Positions 34,321 to 44,032 of a stretch of DNA of 64,000 bases are shown in pieces. Every line of letters starts with the position of its first letter. Within the stretch, counting starts at the first letter, position 1. The notes beneath the pieces are model-generated. The model saw only the letters and a program-made list of their open reading frames with translations. It did not search any database and was not told the DNA's origin. The position numbers were made by a program, and so were the translations under genes. Source of the DNA: Colwellia demingiae (GTDB lineage Bacteria > Pseudomonadota > Gammaproteobacteria > Enterobacterales > Alteromonadaceae); the NCBI RefSeq assembly GCF_007954275.1, contig NZ_VOLT01000002.1, positions 496,001-560,000 on the forward strand. Reading direction: 5' to 3'.

Positions 34321-36711
34321 TTATTTCTTCAACTTAGCAAAAGCATCAGCGAAAGCGTTACCCATAACGGCATTATCAACTTTTTTACTTTTCGATTTAT
34401 TATGCTTTACTGGTGGCTTCCCTTGATTATTTCTCCTGTTCTCGTTATTTTTTGCTTTATCGCTATCCTGTTTACTGTCACTTTTAACTGAGGAAGGTTT
34501 GTTAGTTTTTTCGCTAACCTGTTCATCTAATCGCATAGTTAAACTAATACGCTTACGAGCTACATCAACCTCGACCACCTTCACTTTCACAATATCCCCA
34601 GCCTTAACAATCTCACGCGGATCACTGATAAACTTATCAGTGATTGATGAAATGTGTACTAGCCCATCTTGATGCACGCCAATATCAACAAAAGCACCAA
34701 AATTCGCCACGTTGGAGACTACGCCTTCAAGTATCATGCCCGTAGTTAAATCTGCCATGGTATTGACCCCTTCAGCAAAACTGGCTGTTTTAAATGCAGG
34801 CCTAGGGTCTCTACTTGGTTTAGCTAACTCTTTGATGATATCTTTAATGGTTATTTCACCAATATCATTATTGGTTAGCTGAGTAATATCAAGTGATTGT
34901 AATTGCTCATTGTTATTAAGTACTTTACTGACATCAAGCTCTAGTAGACTAAGGATTCTTTCAACTACAGGATAACTTTCAGGATGAAGTGCGGATTGAT
35001 CTAACGGATTGTCACCATCTGTGATACGTAAGAAACCTGCTGATTGCTCAAAAGCTTTAGGCCCTAAACGAGCTACTTTTTTCAACTGTTTTCTGTTGGT
35101 AAAGCGCCCTTGGTTATCTCGAAAAGCAACAATATTGCTAGCCATGGTTTTGTTTAACCCTGAAACACGTGTTAATAACGCCGCTGAAGCGCTGTTTAAG
35201 TCAACACCAACCGCATTTACACAATCTTCAACAACATCATCAAGGGTTTTACTTAATTGGCTTTGGCTAACATCGTGCTGATATTGGCCAACACCAATGG
35301 CTTTCGGATCAATTTTTACTAATTCAGCCAATGGATCTTGTAGACGTCGAGCAATAGAAACTGCGCCACGAATTGACACATCTAAATCAGGAAACTCGTT
35401 CGCGGCAAATTCAGAAGCAGAGTAGACAGATGCGCCAGCTTCACTGACGATCATCTTAGTAAGTTGTATTTTACTTTCCTCTGCTTTGAAAAATTGGATA
35501 ACTTCAGCAATTAATTTATCACTTTCGCGTGAGCCAGTACCATTACCAATAGCCACTAATTCAACTTTATGCTGGCGACAAATATTTACCAAAGTTCGAA
35601 TCGATTTATCCCAATGGTTTTGCGGGACATGTGGGAAAATGGTAGCGGTATGTAATAACTTTCCTGTGCCATCAACAATGGCAATTTTACAGCCCGTTCT
35701 TAAACCTGGATCTAAACCTAATGTCACTTGTGCGCCAGCAGGTGCTGCCATCAATAAATCAGCAAGGTTATTTGAAAACACGTCTATCGCTTGTGTTTCT
35801 GCTTGCTCGCGTAAACTAGTGACAAGTTCACTGCTTAAACTAACATGTAGTTTGGCTTTCCATGTTAATTGCACAAGCTTAGTTAAAAACTCTGTCGCGG
35901 GTTGTTTATTGCCGGTAGATAGACAACGTAACGTTAAGTGCTCAATGATAATACGCTCGGCACTATTAAAAGTAGCGGTCTCTTGTCCTGGGTCAACATC
36001 AATATTAAGCTTTAAGAAACCTTCATTCCTACCACGTAACATGGCAAGCATACGATGAGAAGGTACTAATTTTAGCTTTTCACTGTGCTCAAAATAATCA
36101 CGGAATTTCGCCCCTGCCTTCTCTTGCCCTTTAACAAGCTTGCTGGTTAAGTGCGCCTGTTTTAATAGATATGCACGTAATTTCGCGAGTAAACTTGCAT
36201 CTTCACTAAAACGTTCCGCTAAAATATAACAGGCACCTTCCAACACGGCGTTCACATCAGAAAAACCAGCGGCTTCATTGATAAAATATTTAGCCTCGGT
36301 TGTTGGAGAGAGTTGCCAGTTATTAAAGAGCTTATTCGCTAAAGGTGCTATACCGGCTTCACTGGCGATTTTACCTTTAGTACGACGCTTTGGCTTATAA
36401 GGTAAATATAAATCTTCTAAGCGAGTCTTGTTATCTGCTTGAGTGATTAATTTCTCAAGTTCAACAGTAAGCTTATCTTGTTGCTTAATGCTAACTAAGA
36501 TAACTTGTCGACGATCTTCTAACTCACGTAAATAGCTTAAACGCTGCGCTAAATGACGAAGATGATTATCATCTAAGCCTTGGGTGGCTTCTTTACGGTA
36601 GCGGGCAATAAACGGCACAGTAGCACCATCATCAAGTAAGGTAATAGCGGCATTAATTTGTACCGCGTTAACATTGAGTTCTTGAGCTATTTGCTCGGCA
36701 ATAGTTAACAT
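34321..36711 (-). CDS. tex: Tex-like RNA-binding transcription accessory protein
   Basis: Tex (YhgF family) is a conserved cytoplasmic nucleic-acid-binding protein linked to transcription and stress tolerance. The N-terminal helical domain shows [19 protein letters not shown]; the YqgF/RNase-H-like domain has [17 protein letters not shown]; the helix-hairpin-helix region has [20 protein letters not shown]; and the S1 RNA-binding domain at about 640-715 has [21 protein letters not shown] lysine/asparagine-rich tail ends the protein. An upstream ATG at 36750 would add 13 residues (SNILSCWNC) that do not look like the family. The ATG at 36711 ([13 protein letters not shown]) fits homologues, although neither has a strong ribosome site. 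The length of about 796 is usual. Confidence 0.95.
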   Translation of the reverse strand: MLTIAEQIAQELNVNAVQINAAITLLDDGATVPFIARYRKEATQGLDDNHLRHLAQRLSYLRELEDRRQVILVSIKQQDKLTVELEKLITQADNKTRLEDLYLPYKPKRRTKGKIASEAGIAPLANKLFNNWQLSPTTEAKYFINEAAGFSDVNAVLEGACYILAERFSEDASLLAKLRAYLLKQAHLTSKLVKGQEKAGAKFRDYFEHSEKLKLVPSHRMLAMLRGRNEGFLKLNIDVDPGQETATFNSAERIIIEHLTLRCLSTGNKQPATEFLTKLVQLTWKAKLHVSLSSELVTSLREQAETQAIDVFSNNLADLLMAAPAGAQVTLGLDPGLRTGCKIAIVDGTGKLLHTATIFPHVPQNHWDKSIRTLVNICRQHKVELVAIGNGTGSRESDKLIAEVIQFFKAEESKIQLTKMIVSEAGASVYSASEFAANEFPDLDVSIRGAVSIARRLQDPLAELVKIDPKAIGVGQYQHDVSQSQLSKTLDDVVEDCVNAVGVDLNSASAALLTRVSGLNKTMASNIVAFRDNQGRFTNRKQLKKVARLGPKAFEQSAGFLRITDGDNPLDQSALHPESYPVVERILSLLELDVSKVLNNNEQLQSLDITQLTNNDIGEITIKDIIKELAKPSRDPRPAFKTASFAEGVNTMADLTTGMILEGVVSNVANFGAFVDIGVHQDGLVHISSITDKFISDPREIVKAGDIVKVKVVEVDVARKRISLTMRLDEQVSEKTNKPSSVKSDSKQDSDKAKNNENRRNNQGKPPVKHNKSKSKKVDNAVMGNAFADAFAKLKK

Positions 36712-36837
36712 TGAAAGGCAATTCCAGCAGGATAATATGTTGGACAGCATAATAACAGAAAACTGTTGTGACGAAAATTATACTGCAGTATCCAACCTTA
36801 TGACTCAATGCACTGTATAGATTATTTTCGATATTAT

Positions 36838-37105
36838 TAGGGACTGTTGATCTTTCGAGATTGTTTTTGCAGCAGTTTGTTGGGGGTTTATACAAGGCAG
36901 AGTCTTTGTAATGTGGTTGTTCCACATAAAAAGGCGATAACGCCGTAAAAACGACCAACAAACGCTGTCCGAAGGATTCGGCTAAAAACGTTTTACTCTT
37001 TGTTGATTAGTATTTACTTAGAATGACTAGGCTATACACTACCCGCCGCGATTAAAACGTTTTTATCTCGAACAAAATTTCATCGCGAAAGGTCAACAGC
37101 CCCTA
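36838..37105. mobile_element. MITE-like element, copy 2
   Basis: A 268-bp element in the reverse orientation relative to copy 1 (20765-21031). Its ends, TAGGGACTGTTGATCTTTCG at the left and, read inward, TAGGGGCTGTTGACCTTTCG at the right, are terminal inverted repeats, with TA at both borders. Internal hairpins are conserved with copy 1 (TTATCGCC/GGCGATAA, GTGG..CCAC). It ends 33 bp before the greB ATG, so it replaces or overlaps the greB promoter region. Confidence 0.82.
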
Positions 37106-37138
37106 ACAAAGCGATAATTTATTATGTAAAATAACATT

Positions 37139-37621
37139 ATGAAAAGATCAAATTATATAACCCGCGCAGGCTGGGATCGTTTAGATAAAGAACTCAAGTT
37201 TCTATGGAAAGACGAACGACCTAAAATTACTCGCTCAGTCAGTGAAGCTGCGGCACAGGGTGACCGTAGTGAAAATGCTGAGTATATTTATGGCAAGCGT
37301 CGTTTACGTGAAATAGACCGCCGCGTGCGATTTTTGATGAAGCGTACTGAAGATTTAACTATAGTATATCCAAATCCTCAGCAAGAGGGACGAGTTTTTT
37401 TTGGTGCTTGGGTCACCTTAGTTAATGAAGATGACATCGAAGTGGTTTATCGTTTAGTTGGTCCTGATGAATGGGATGTTAAACGAGGAGAAATCAGTAT
37501 TGATTCTCCTATGGCTCGTGCGTTATTAGGTAAAGCCGTTGATGATGAGATAGTAGTACACGCGCCTGAAGGCGAGCGCGTCTTTGATATTGTAAACATT
37601 AACTACAAATTAATGGAATAA
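37139..37621 (+). CDS. greB: Transcription elongation factor GreB
   Basis: GreB (160 residues) enters the RNA polymerase secondary channel and stimulates cleavage of backtracked transcripts. The N-terminal coiled coil carries ITRAGWDRLDKELKFLW, then the acidic tip SEAAAQGDRSENAEYIYGKR with the catalytic Asp and Glu. The C-terminal FKBP-like domain shows FGAWVTLVNEDDIEVVYRLV and DSPMARALLGKAVDDE. These basic, Arg-rich features (RRLREIDRRVRFL) mark GreB rather than GreA. The MITE lies directly upstream, and a terminator (37622-37647) follows the stop at once. Confidence 0.96.
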   Translation: MKRSNYITRAGWDRLDKELKFLWKDERPKITRSVSEAAAQGDRSENAEYIYGKRRLREIDRRVRFLMKRTEDLTIVYPNPQQEGRVFFGAWVTLVNEDDIEVVYRLVGPDEWDVKRGEISIDSPMARALLGKAVDDEIVVHAPEGERVFDIVNINYKLME

Positions 37622-37647
37622 AACGATTAGTTATCTAGTCGTTTTTC
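37622..37647. terminator. Terminator of greB
   Basis: AAACGATTAG-TTAT-CTAGTCGTTT (10 bp, one G-U) followed by TT, located right after the greB stop and facing the convergent TraF-like gene; it has A and T runs on both sides. Confidence 0.8.
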
Positions 37648-37692
37648 ATCAAATTTAATAACTGATTTAATTAACTATTTTAACTTTAAAAG

Positions 37693-39201
37693 TTAATAAT
37701 CAAATTGTACGCCTAACCTAATATTTGCACCGCGTCGCATCTCACTGCCTTCTAATGTGACCGTATCTAGAGTCGTTGCCACATCAAGATTAATGAATTT
37801 CATCACAGTAACTCCTGCATTAATGTAGGCAAGCTTGGAACCCGCTAAATTTCGACTGAAACCTAAGCGTGCACTTGGCAGCCACCAACTATCTGCCGCA
37901 TATCCACCTGTTAATGTGAACCATTGGTAATCATCATGCATAGGATCTTCAACTGGGTTAGCATCTAATTCAACGTTTAAACTCCAATTACGTTGGTCAG
38001 TAAAAATACCTGCCTCTAACTTCAACTGACGCTCCATAGTATAAACACTTTGCTCATTAAGCTGACTCAAGATTTTTAATGACGTAAATGATTCTCTATC
38101 AAATTCAGGAAATTTATAGCTGTGTTCAAATAGACTATTTACTGAAGCACCCAATTGATAATGCTCTGCCGCCCAAACCAGCCCTAAATCGACATCAAAA
38201 CCATTTTCATAAATAAAATCAGCATTGTTAATATCATCAAACAACTCTTCGGTATCGGTAATGTCTCCAATACGGGTATTGGCATGGGTTAAACCAACCC
38301 GGTAAAAGGTAGGTTTGATACCCCAATATAAATCGCCAGCATCGCTATGAATTGCATTACGACTGTAAGATAAAGAAAACTGAGCTATTTTTGTTGCTTT
38401 AATCAGTAATAAGCTGTCATTTTCAACAGACATTTTAATTCTCTGATTCGCAGGGTCATAAAATAAAGTAATGCCGCCAGATAAATCGAGCTCTTGTATC
38501 GGATCATTTTCATCAAAATCAGGAATTGTTTTCAATTGTGCTTTTGCATAGTCTGAATCAAGGGTAATTTCTTCAAAAATGCCAATCGCTTTGGAGTTAC
38601 CTTTATATGCCATGCCAAATAATAAAGTGCCGCCGAATAAATCTTCATTCAAAACAAAACTAGCTTCACTGGTAGCTTCTGCTTTGCCATAACCTTCAGC
38701 CGCAATTAAGGCGAGCAGGCCTGCAGTGGTAACTACCTTTTTTTTAACAATATCAAGGCGATCTTCTAACTCTGGGTACTCGCTGAAGAGATCTTCCCAA
38801 GTGTAATTTCTGATGGGATTTTCTGGAGTAGGAGGTAATTCGTTACCCGTTCCGTTATCACCTTCACTTGGAGGATTAAACAGTAATGATAATTCATCTA
38901 TTTTGTAAAATAATTCATCTAAATCGCCATATTCAATACCACCACCTATTTCAATAGATCCACCGGTCATTACATGAGGGTCTTTACGAGCAACAATTAA
39001 TGCCGCTGCTGCAGGGTTGCCGGCATTTGATAATGATTTTTGCGAATAATTAAGGCTCGCACTACGTGGTTGAATATCAGCCCAAGCAATATCACTTAAT
39101 GCTGACAGACTAAGAAAAGTCATTACAGCGGCTAAACTATTGCGCTTAACGGTTATTTCAAGGAAGTGTTTTTTTAATAATATTAATGAAAAAAATGGCA
39201 A
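37693..39201 (-). CDS. TraF-like (TraF_2) outer-membrane-type protein
   Basis: A 502-residue exported protein of the chromosomal TraF_2 group (PF13729, named conjugal transfer TraF but usually found without conjugation genes). A long N-terminal region ends in a signal sequence (SLAAVMTFLSLSALSDIAWA). The mature protein begins with SARSASL-like beta segments (IQPRSASLNYSQKSLSNAGN), includes an acidic and proline-rich loop (about 105-125) and ends with many amphipathic strands and RLGVQFDY, a C-terminal aromatic typical of outer-membrane barrels. No conjugation genes are nearby, so a transfer role is unlikely. The ATG at 39201 has AAGGA about 13 nt upstream, which is a wide spacing. Confidence 0.78.
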   Translation of the reverse strand: MPFFSLILLKKHFLEITVKRNSLAAVMTFLSLSALSDIAWADIQPRSASLNYSQKSLSNAGNPAAAALIVARKDPHVMTGGSIEIGGGIEYGDLDELFYKIDELSLLFNPPSEGDNGTGNELPPTPENPIRNYTWEDLFSEYPELEDRLDIVKKKVVTTAGLLALIAAEGYGKAEATSEASFVLNEDLFGGTLLFGMAYKGNSKAIGIFEEITLDSDYAKAQLKTIPDFDENDPIQELDLSGGITLFYDPANQRIKMSVENDSLLLIKATKIAQFSLSYSRNAIHSDAGDLYWGIKPTFYRVGLTHANTRIGDITDTEELFDDINNADFIYENGFDVDLGLVWAAEHYQLGASVNSLFEHSYKFPEFDRESFTSLKILSQLNEQSVYTMERQLKLEAGIFTDQRNWSLNVELDANPVEDPMHDDYQWFTLTGGYAADSWWLPSARLGFSRNLAGSKLAYINAGVTVMKFINLDVATTLDTVTLEGSEMRRGANIRLGVQFDY

Positions 39202-39366
39202 AATATCGTCCTTGTTTAGCGTTTAACCATAGCTAATTGTATTATTAATAACCTACATTAACATATTGCCAACAACCGGACACTTGTAAAGAGGTTCAAT
39301 TACAAAGTCATAACAACTCTACATAGTAATCCTGCCAACATTAAATAATGTTTACTTAAACTGTTT

Positions 39367-40239
39367 TTATTTTATTCGTCGACTTCTAATGGGGATCTGA
39401 CAAACGTCAAGAACTGGTGGTGGTTTTTTATAGAAAAAATCACCTTCACGCGCACGACGTTTTACTAAACGTTCGCCAAACGCCGTTGATTCTGTGTTCT
39501 CAACTTCAATATGAATTTGATCTGCTTTTGCCACATCACTCATCAATTGCATGCTGACTATTTTAGTAAAATCACGATGATCTACAGCATAATCACCTTG
39601 CATCGCTTCCGTTCGCTGTATTGCTTGAATATGTTGCATACCGTAAACCACGCGACCAAAAATAGTCATAATGCGATCTAAATATCGTGGTGCTTGGCCA
39701 ATAACAAAATAAAAGTGGCTCGATGCTGAATCTGCTTCATTATTTCTAGCCATTGCTACTGTACCTGGGCAGTGTGTTAACCAGGCCTTACCTAAACCAT
39801 CATCATTATCTGCTTGATAAGCAACAGCAAAGCTGTCTTTAAAACCTGTTTTCTCTGCAAATAAATCTTTTTCCTGTACCTGTGTGTATGACCAACTTTT
39901 ATCGGTCTGCCATTCTGCTTCCATTACCAGCAAGGGTACAGAACGATCTTTTTTACTGCCATCTTTTGGGCCCGCTTGAGCAACAAAACCATCGATCACA
40001 CGATAAAATTTTGTCTGGTCATAAAAACCTTGTTGCGTTAACTGGCTGAATTGGGCTACGTGTTTTGGGGAAAACTGAGGAGCTAATTCAATGACCACTT
40101 TGCCATGGGGCAAGGTTAATAATACCGTATTTTGAAGTGCTAATTTGCGCCAGGTAGAATCGGTAGGTTTTTCCGCGCCACATGCGCTAATAAAGAATAA
40201 CGCAGTGAGCGTAAGCGCACTTTTTAAAGAAGCTTTCAT
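39367..40239 (-). CDS. Cyclophilin-type peptidyl-prolyl isomerase, lipoprotein
   Basis: A 290-residue cyclophilin that would catalyse cis-trans isomerisation of proline bonds during folding in the envelope. The signal peptide ends in a lipobox (LFFISAC, cysteine at residue 20), so the protein is probably lipid-anchored. The cyclophilin domain shows VVIELAPQFSPKHVAQF, FYDQTKFYRVIDGFVAQAGP, CPGTVAMARNNEADSASSHF and FYFVIGQAPRYLDRIMTIFG. A roughly 60-residue insertion between the first and second half and a basic C-terminal tail distinguish it from PpiA/PpiB. AAAGG precedes the ATG. It is a single gene divergent from DUF445. Confidence 0.92.
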   Translation of the reverse strand: MKASLKSALTLTALFFISACGAEKPTDSTWRKLALQNTVLLTLPHGKVVIELAPQFSPKHVAQFSQLTQQGFYDQTKFYRVIDGFVAQAGPKDGSKKDRSVPLLVMEAEWQTDKSWSYTQVQEKDLFAEKTGFKDSFAVAYQADNDDGLGKAWLTHCPGTVAMARNNEADSASSHFYFVIGQAPRYLDRIMTIFGRVVYGMQHIQAIQRTEAMQGDYAVDHRDFTKIVSMQLMSDVAKADQIHIEVENTESTAFGERLVKRRAREGDFFYKKPPPVLDVCQIPIRSRRIK

Positions 40240-40266
40240 AACAGAGCCTTTATCTATTTTAAGGTA

Positions 40267-40322
40267 ATACCAAGTCCATTAAGTTATTTTTCACTTAACA
40301 ATAAATTTAATGGAATTGGTAT
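40267..40322. repeat. Palindromic intergenic repeat
   Basis: Arms ATACCAAGTCCATTAA (40267-40282) and TTAATGGAATTGGTAT (40307-40322) are complementary but for one base, with a 24-bp AT-rich loop. It lies between the divergent cyclophilin and DUF445 genes. Repeats of ATACCAATTCCATTAA type are, as far as I know, widespread in Shewanella and Colwellia intergenic DNA. Confidence 0.8.
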
Positions 40323-40383
40323 ATGTAAATTAAATGCTATCATAGCCGCCTTAAAATTTAACCAAATCATCTTGGAGTATTTC

Positions 40384-41094
40384 GTGAACAAAAGCCTTAT
40401 CACTAACCTTATTGCATTAGCTTGTACAATAGGGGGCTATGTCAGCGAGCATCATATTCTTTTTACCTTAGGCCTTTTTGCCTTATCTGGCGCAATCACT
40501 AACTGGCTTGCTGTGTATATGCTATTTGAAAAGGTGCCATTATTGTATGGCTCAGGTGTAATTCCTGCGCGCTTTGAAGAGTTCAAAATTGCTATTCGTC
40601 AGTTGATGATGGAGCAATTTTTCACTGAGCAAAACATTGACCGATTTCTTTCTGATAGTTCAGGAAAAGCCAGTACCCTTAATTTGGCCCCCGTCATTGA
40701 TAAAATTGACCTCTCCCCCGCCTTTGACAGTTTAGTTTCTGTTATTGAAAGTTCCTCTTTTGGTAGCATGCTTGCCATGGTGGGTGGCAGTGAAGCTTTA
40801 CAGCCGATGAGAGAGCCGTTTATTGAGAAAATGAAACTTTCCATACAAGATATCGCACAAAGTGAACAATTTAATACCTTGTTACGAGAAGAATTAGAGC
40901 AACCTGATATCATTTCCGGCATGCGGGATAAAGTCAGCGATATTATTGAAAAACGTCTTAATGAATTAACCCCACAATTAGTCAAAGAAATTGTTCAAAA
41001 GATGATAAAAAAACATCTTGGCTGGCTAGTTGTTTGGGGAGGTATATTTGGCGGTATCATAGGCGTAGTTGCTGCGATTACGAATAATTTTTAG
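40384..41094 (+). CDS. DUF445 family membrane protein
   Basis: A 236-residue protein of the DUF445 (YjiN/YheB-like) family, function unknown. Two membrane helices at the N-terminus (about 5-40, including LFALSGAITNWLAVYMLF, the family signature) and one at the C-terminus (WLVVWGGIFGGIIGVVAAI) frame a helical, amphipathic middle (FEEFKIAIRQLMMEQFF, then LREELEQPDIISGMRDKV). GGAG lies 6 nt before the GTG at 40384. An upstream TTG at 40372 would start inside the ribosome site and is rejected. It is a monocistronic gene. Confidence 0.87.
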   Translation: MNKSLITNLIALACTIGGYVSEHHILFTLGLFALSGAITNWLAVYMLFEKVPLLYGSGVIPARFEEFKIAIRQLMMEQFFTEQNIDRFLSDSSGKASTLNLAPVIDKIDLSPAFDSLVSVIESSSFGSMLAMVGGSEALQPMREPFIEKMKLSIQDIAQSEQFNTLLREELEQPDIISGMRDKVSDIIEKRLNELTPQLVKEIVQKMIKKHLGWLVVWGGIFGGIIGVVAAITNNF

Positions 41095-41331
41095 TTCGCT
41101 CTCTAAGTAATAAAATTAATTATTTGATGAATAATTTTATACTTATAAAATAAAGACCAACATCCATACAAATTAATCTTACTTTTGTCACCATATGGCA
41201 TAAAAATCACTTTAATTACGCCCTAACTTTACGTTATGCTTGAGTGATTAAAAATTAGAGAGTTTGAACTCATAAGCGCGATGATGCCTTATTGACGTAA
41301 CTCTCCTCTAACCATAAGGTAAACTTCTGTC

Positions 41332-42522
41332 ATGTTTGGTAGTTTAAAGGCTTTGCCTGCCGATCCAATTCTTGGATTATTAGCTAAATATAAAAAAGAT
41401 AACAACCCAAATAAAATTGATTTAGGTGTTGGCGTATTCAAGAACGAAGCTGGTCATACTGCAGTTTTAGATTGTGTAAAAAAAGCTGAGCAACATCGTA
41501 CCAATACTGAAGATAGTAAAGTTTACATTGGCCCTACAGGCTCTCCTGTATTTAATGACGAAATGGCCAAACTTATTTTTGGTAGTGAGCATAAAGTATT
41601 AAATGAAAATCGTGCCCGCACTATATCAACACCTGGCGGTACTGGCGCATTACGTGTGGCAGCGGAATTTATTAAGTCTTGCAAAGCAGGTGCTACTATT
41701 TGGGTAAGTAACCCAACATGGGCGAACCATACTGGTTTATTTGCAGCTGCTGGTTTAAACGTTAAAACATATCCTTATTACGATTATGAAAACAAAAGCT
41801 TAGACTTTGACGGTATGTTAAATGCCCTTAAAGAAGTAAGCAGCGATGACGTGGTGTTATTACACGCTTGTTGTCATAACCCAAGCGGTATGGATTTAAA
41901 CAATGAACAATGGCAACAAGTTGCTGATGTGGCTAAAGATGTTGGTTTCACACCATTAATCGATATGGCTTATCAAGGTTTTGGCTCAGGCTTAGACGAA
42001 GATGCTTACGGTTTACGTCTTATGGCTGAAACAGTTAAAGAAATGATTGTTTGTAGTTCATGTTCTAAAAACTTTGGCTTATACCGAGAACGTATTGGTG
42101 CTTGTACCATCATTGGTGAATCAAGCATTGCTGTTGATATTGCTAACTCTGTTTTACTTTACGTTGTGCGCGTTATCTACTCTATGCCACCAGCACATGG
42201 TGCCGCTATTGTCGAAACTATCTTAAGTTCAGATGAGTTACGCAACGAGTGGTATGTTGAATTAAAAGCAATGCGTGATCGCATTAATGGCAACCGTAAG
42301 TTAATCGTTGATAAGTTAGTAGAAAATGGCGTTACTCGTGACTTTAGCTTTATTAGTCGTCAAAGTGGTATGTTTTCTTTCTTAGGTCTTACTCCTGAGC
42401 AAGTTCAACAGCTACAAGATGAATACAGCATTTATTTAGTGGGTTCTAGCCGTATGAGTATTGCTGGTATTGCCAATAGCAATGTTGATTACTTAGCAAA
42501 ATCTATTGCTAAGGTGCTTTAG
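41332..42522 (+). CDS. Aromatic amino acid / aspartate aminotransferase
   Basis: A 396-residue fold-type I PLP enzyme of the AspC/TyrB subgroup that moves amino groups between aspartate or aromatic amino acids and 2-oxoglutarate. Visible are IDLGVGVFKNEAG, KVYIGPTGSPVF, TPGGTGALRVAAEF, LLHACCHNPSGMDL (the Asn and Pro of the cofactor site), PLIDMAYQGFGSG and SSCSKNFGLYRERIG with the Schiff-base Lys. The length matches the family. Specificity (tyrosine/phenylalanine versus aspartate) cannot be settled from sequence, so I leave tyrB/aspC open. Transcribed alone, ending in a long hairpin terminator at 42561. Confidence 0.93.
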   Translation: MFGSLKALPADPILGLLAKYKKDNNPNKIDLGVGVFKNEAGHTAVLDCVKKAEQHRTNTEDSKVYIGPTGSPVFNDEMAKLIFGSEHKVLNENRARTISTPGGTGALRVAAEFIKSCKAGATIWVSNPTWANHTGLFAAAGLNVKTYPYYDYENKSLDFDGMLNALKEVSSDDVVLLHACCHNPSGMDLNNEQWQQVADVAKDVGFTPLIDMAYQGFGSGLDEDAYGLRLMAETVKEMIVCSSCSKNFGLYRERIGACTIIGESSIAVDIANSVLLYVVRVIYSMPPAHGAAIVETILSSDELRNEWYVELKAMRDRINGNRKLIVDKLVENGVTRDFSFISRQSGMFSFLGLTPEQVQQLQDEYSIYLVGSSRMSIAGIANSNVDYLAKSIAKVL

Positions 42523-42560
42523 CACTCTCAAAAGTCATCTGCTAAAATGGCAAAAAATCT

Positions 42561-42610
42561 GGCTGAGCTTTTTTTATTCTAATAGAGTAAAATATGGCTT
42601 AGCCTTTTTT
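42561..42610 (+). terminator. Intrinsic terminator of the aminotransferase gene
   Basis: GGCTGAGC (42561-42568) pairs with GCTTAGCC (42597-42604), extended inside by TATTCT-AAT-AGAGTA, and is followed by six T. Confidence 0.75.
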
Positions 42611-42690
42611 ATTGGCTGCAATTTATTCCCAAGCTGGCTGATTAATGACTCCTCTTGGTACAACTTAATATGTGATTCAAGGAAACCCCT

Positions 42691-43347
42691 GTGATTGTTC
42701 CCGGTAATTTATTTATTCTTTCTGCACCAAGTGGTGCAGGGAAATCAAGCCTTATCAATGCATTGCTAAGATCAGATAATCAAGCCTCCGCAAGAGCCAT
42801 GCAGGTATCTATTTCTCATACCACTCGAGATGCCCGCCCTGGTGAGAATAATGGCGAACATTATCACTTTGTTAGTGTTGCTGAATTTAAAAAGCAAATC
42901 AGCCTCAACGCCTTTTATGAGTATGCTGAAGTATTTGGTAACTATTACGGCACTTCTGAAGCAGCTATTGATGCGCAACTTTCTCAAGGTATTGATGTTT
43001 TTCTCGATATTGATTGGCAAGGTGCTCAACAAGTTCGTATGAAAAAACCTGGCGTAACAACTATCTTTATTAGCCCACCTTCTAAAGAAGAGTTAGAAAG
43101 TCGCTTAAGAGGTCGTGGACAAGACAGTGATGAAATAATTGCTAGTCGTATGGCACAAGCGCAAGCTGAATGTTCTCATTATAATGAATTTGATTACGTC
43201 ATTGTTAATGACGACTTCGACCAAGCCTTGCTTGATCTCACTACCATTGTAAATAATCAGCGCCTTAAATGTCGTCAGCAAAGCATCGCACAGCAAAGTT
43301 TATTTAGTAAGTTGCTAAACATTGAAGCCGTAGAGCCAACCGAATAG
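42691..43347 (+). CDS. gmk: Guanylate kinase
   Basis: Gmk converts GMP to GDP with ATP in the cytoplasm. The P-loop is [12 protein letters not shown] at residues 9-20, the GMP-binding region has [20 protein letters not shown] and the lid/core [12 protein letters not shown]. The start is GTG at 42691, with AAGGA 8 nt upstream. At 218 residues it is slightly longer than E. coli Gmk (207). It begins the conserved order gmk-rpoZ-spoT, linking guanine nucleotide synthesis, RNA polymerase omega and ppGpp metabolism. Confidence 0.97.
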   Translation: MIVPGNLFILSAPSGAGKSSLINALLRSDNQASARAMQVSISHTTRDARPGENNGEHYHFVSVAEFKKQISLNAFYEYAEVFGNYYGTSEAAIDAQLSQGIDVFLDIDWQGAQQVRMKKPGVTTIFISPPSKEELESRLRGRGQDSDEIIASRMAQAQAECSHYNEFDYVIVNDDFDQALLDLTTIVNNQRLKCRQQSIAQQSLFSKLLNIEAVEPTE

Positions 43348-43451
43348 GCAAAAATCTCTCCAGTTGTATAGGGTATCGCTTGCTTAATTAGTAAGTGGGC
43401 AGTAAACTACGCAGCTATTTTGTAAGTTGTTTTATTAGTTGGAGTGCCCAG

Positions 43452-43739
43452 ATGGCTCGCGTAACTGTTGAAGATGCCGTAGATAAAGTCGGCAATCGTT
43501 TTGATTTGGTGCTAGTTGCATCACGTCGTGCTCGTCAAATTGCAACGGGTGGAAAAGATCCATTGGTTGATGTCGAAAACGACAAACCAACGGTAATTGC
43601 TTTGCGTGAAATCGAAGCAGGCTTAATTACTACAGACATTATGAACACTTCTGATCGTGCACAACAAATCCAGCAAGATACTGCTGAATTAGATGCTGTT
43701 GCAGCGATTGTTGGTGGTCAACAAGACGAATTAAGCTAA
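43452..43739 (+). CDS. rpoZ: RNA polymerase omega subunit
   Basis: The omega subunit (95 residues) helps assemble RNA polymerase by binding beta-prime and contributes to ppGpp sensing. [20 protein letters not shown] and [16 protein letters not shown] are nearly diagnostic. The open frame extends 19 codons further up, but GGAG 7 nt before the ATG at 43452 and the family N-terminus decide the start. It lies 104 bp after gmk and is followed by a strong terminator at 43782, so spoT expression needs read-through or its own promoter. Confidence 0.97.
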   Translation: MARVTVEDAVDKVGNRFDLVLVASRRARQIATGGKDPLVDVENDKPTVIALREIEAGLITTDIMNTSDRAQQIQQDTAELDAVAAIVGGQQDELS

Positions 43740-43781
43740 AGTTAGTTCTTCTCTTTTGAGAAGAAATTAATTTAAGCCCTT

Positions 43782-43835
43782 AAAAACGCGTACCTCTTTC
43801 TGCTTTATATCAGAAAATAGGTCACGCGTTTTTTT
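43782..43835 (+). terminator. Intrinsic terminator downstream of rpoZ
   Basis: Arms AAAAACGCGT and ACGCGTTTTTTT, with an inner ACCT..TTTCTG / CAGAAA..AGGT stem, form a long interrupted hairpin ending in seven T. Confidence 0.85.
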
Positions 43836-44032
43836 ATTGCTGAAGCTTTATTTTTTCCTTGTACATAGAACGTATTGCTGCGTATTCTATCTAAACTAAT
43901 GAAACTTCAATCAATGCCTCCCCTCTAGCCCTTTTAATGCTCGCTGAACCGTGCTTTTCGAGGTAACATTAGTACAGACTAGGGTATATACTCGAATTAC
44001 CCCCATTTGCCCCCTTCAATTTGGAGTTTTAG

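Noticed and set aside
37693..39201. A conjugation or plasmid-transfer gene (TraF)
   Set aside because: The protein is of the chromosomal TraF_2 envelope group and there are no other transfer genes in the window.
42506..42694. A 62-codon frame between the aminotransferase gene and gmk
   Set aside because: It overlaps the aminotransferase end, the terminator at 42561 and the gmk start, with no ribosome site.
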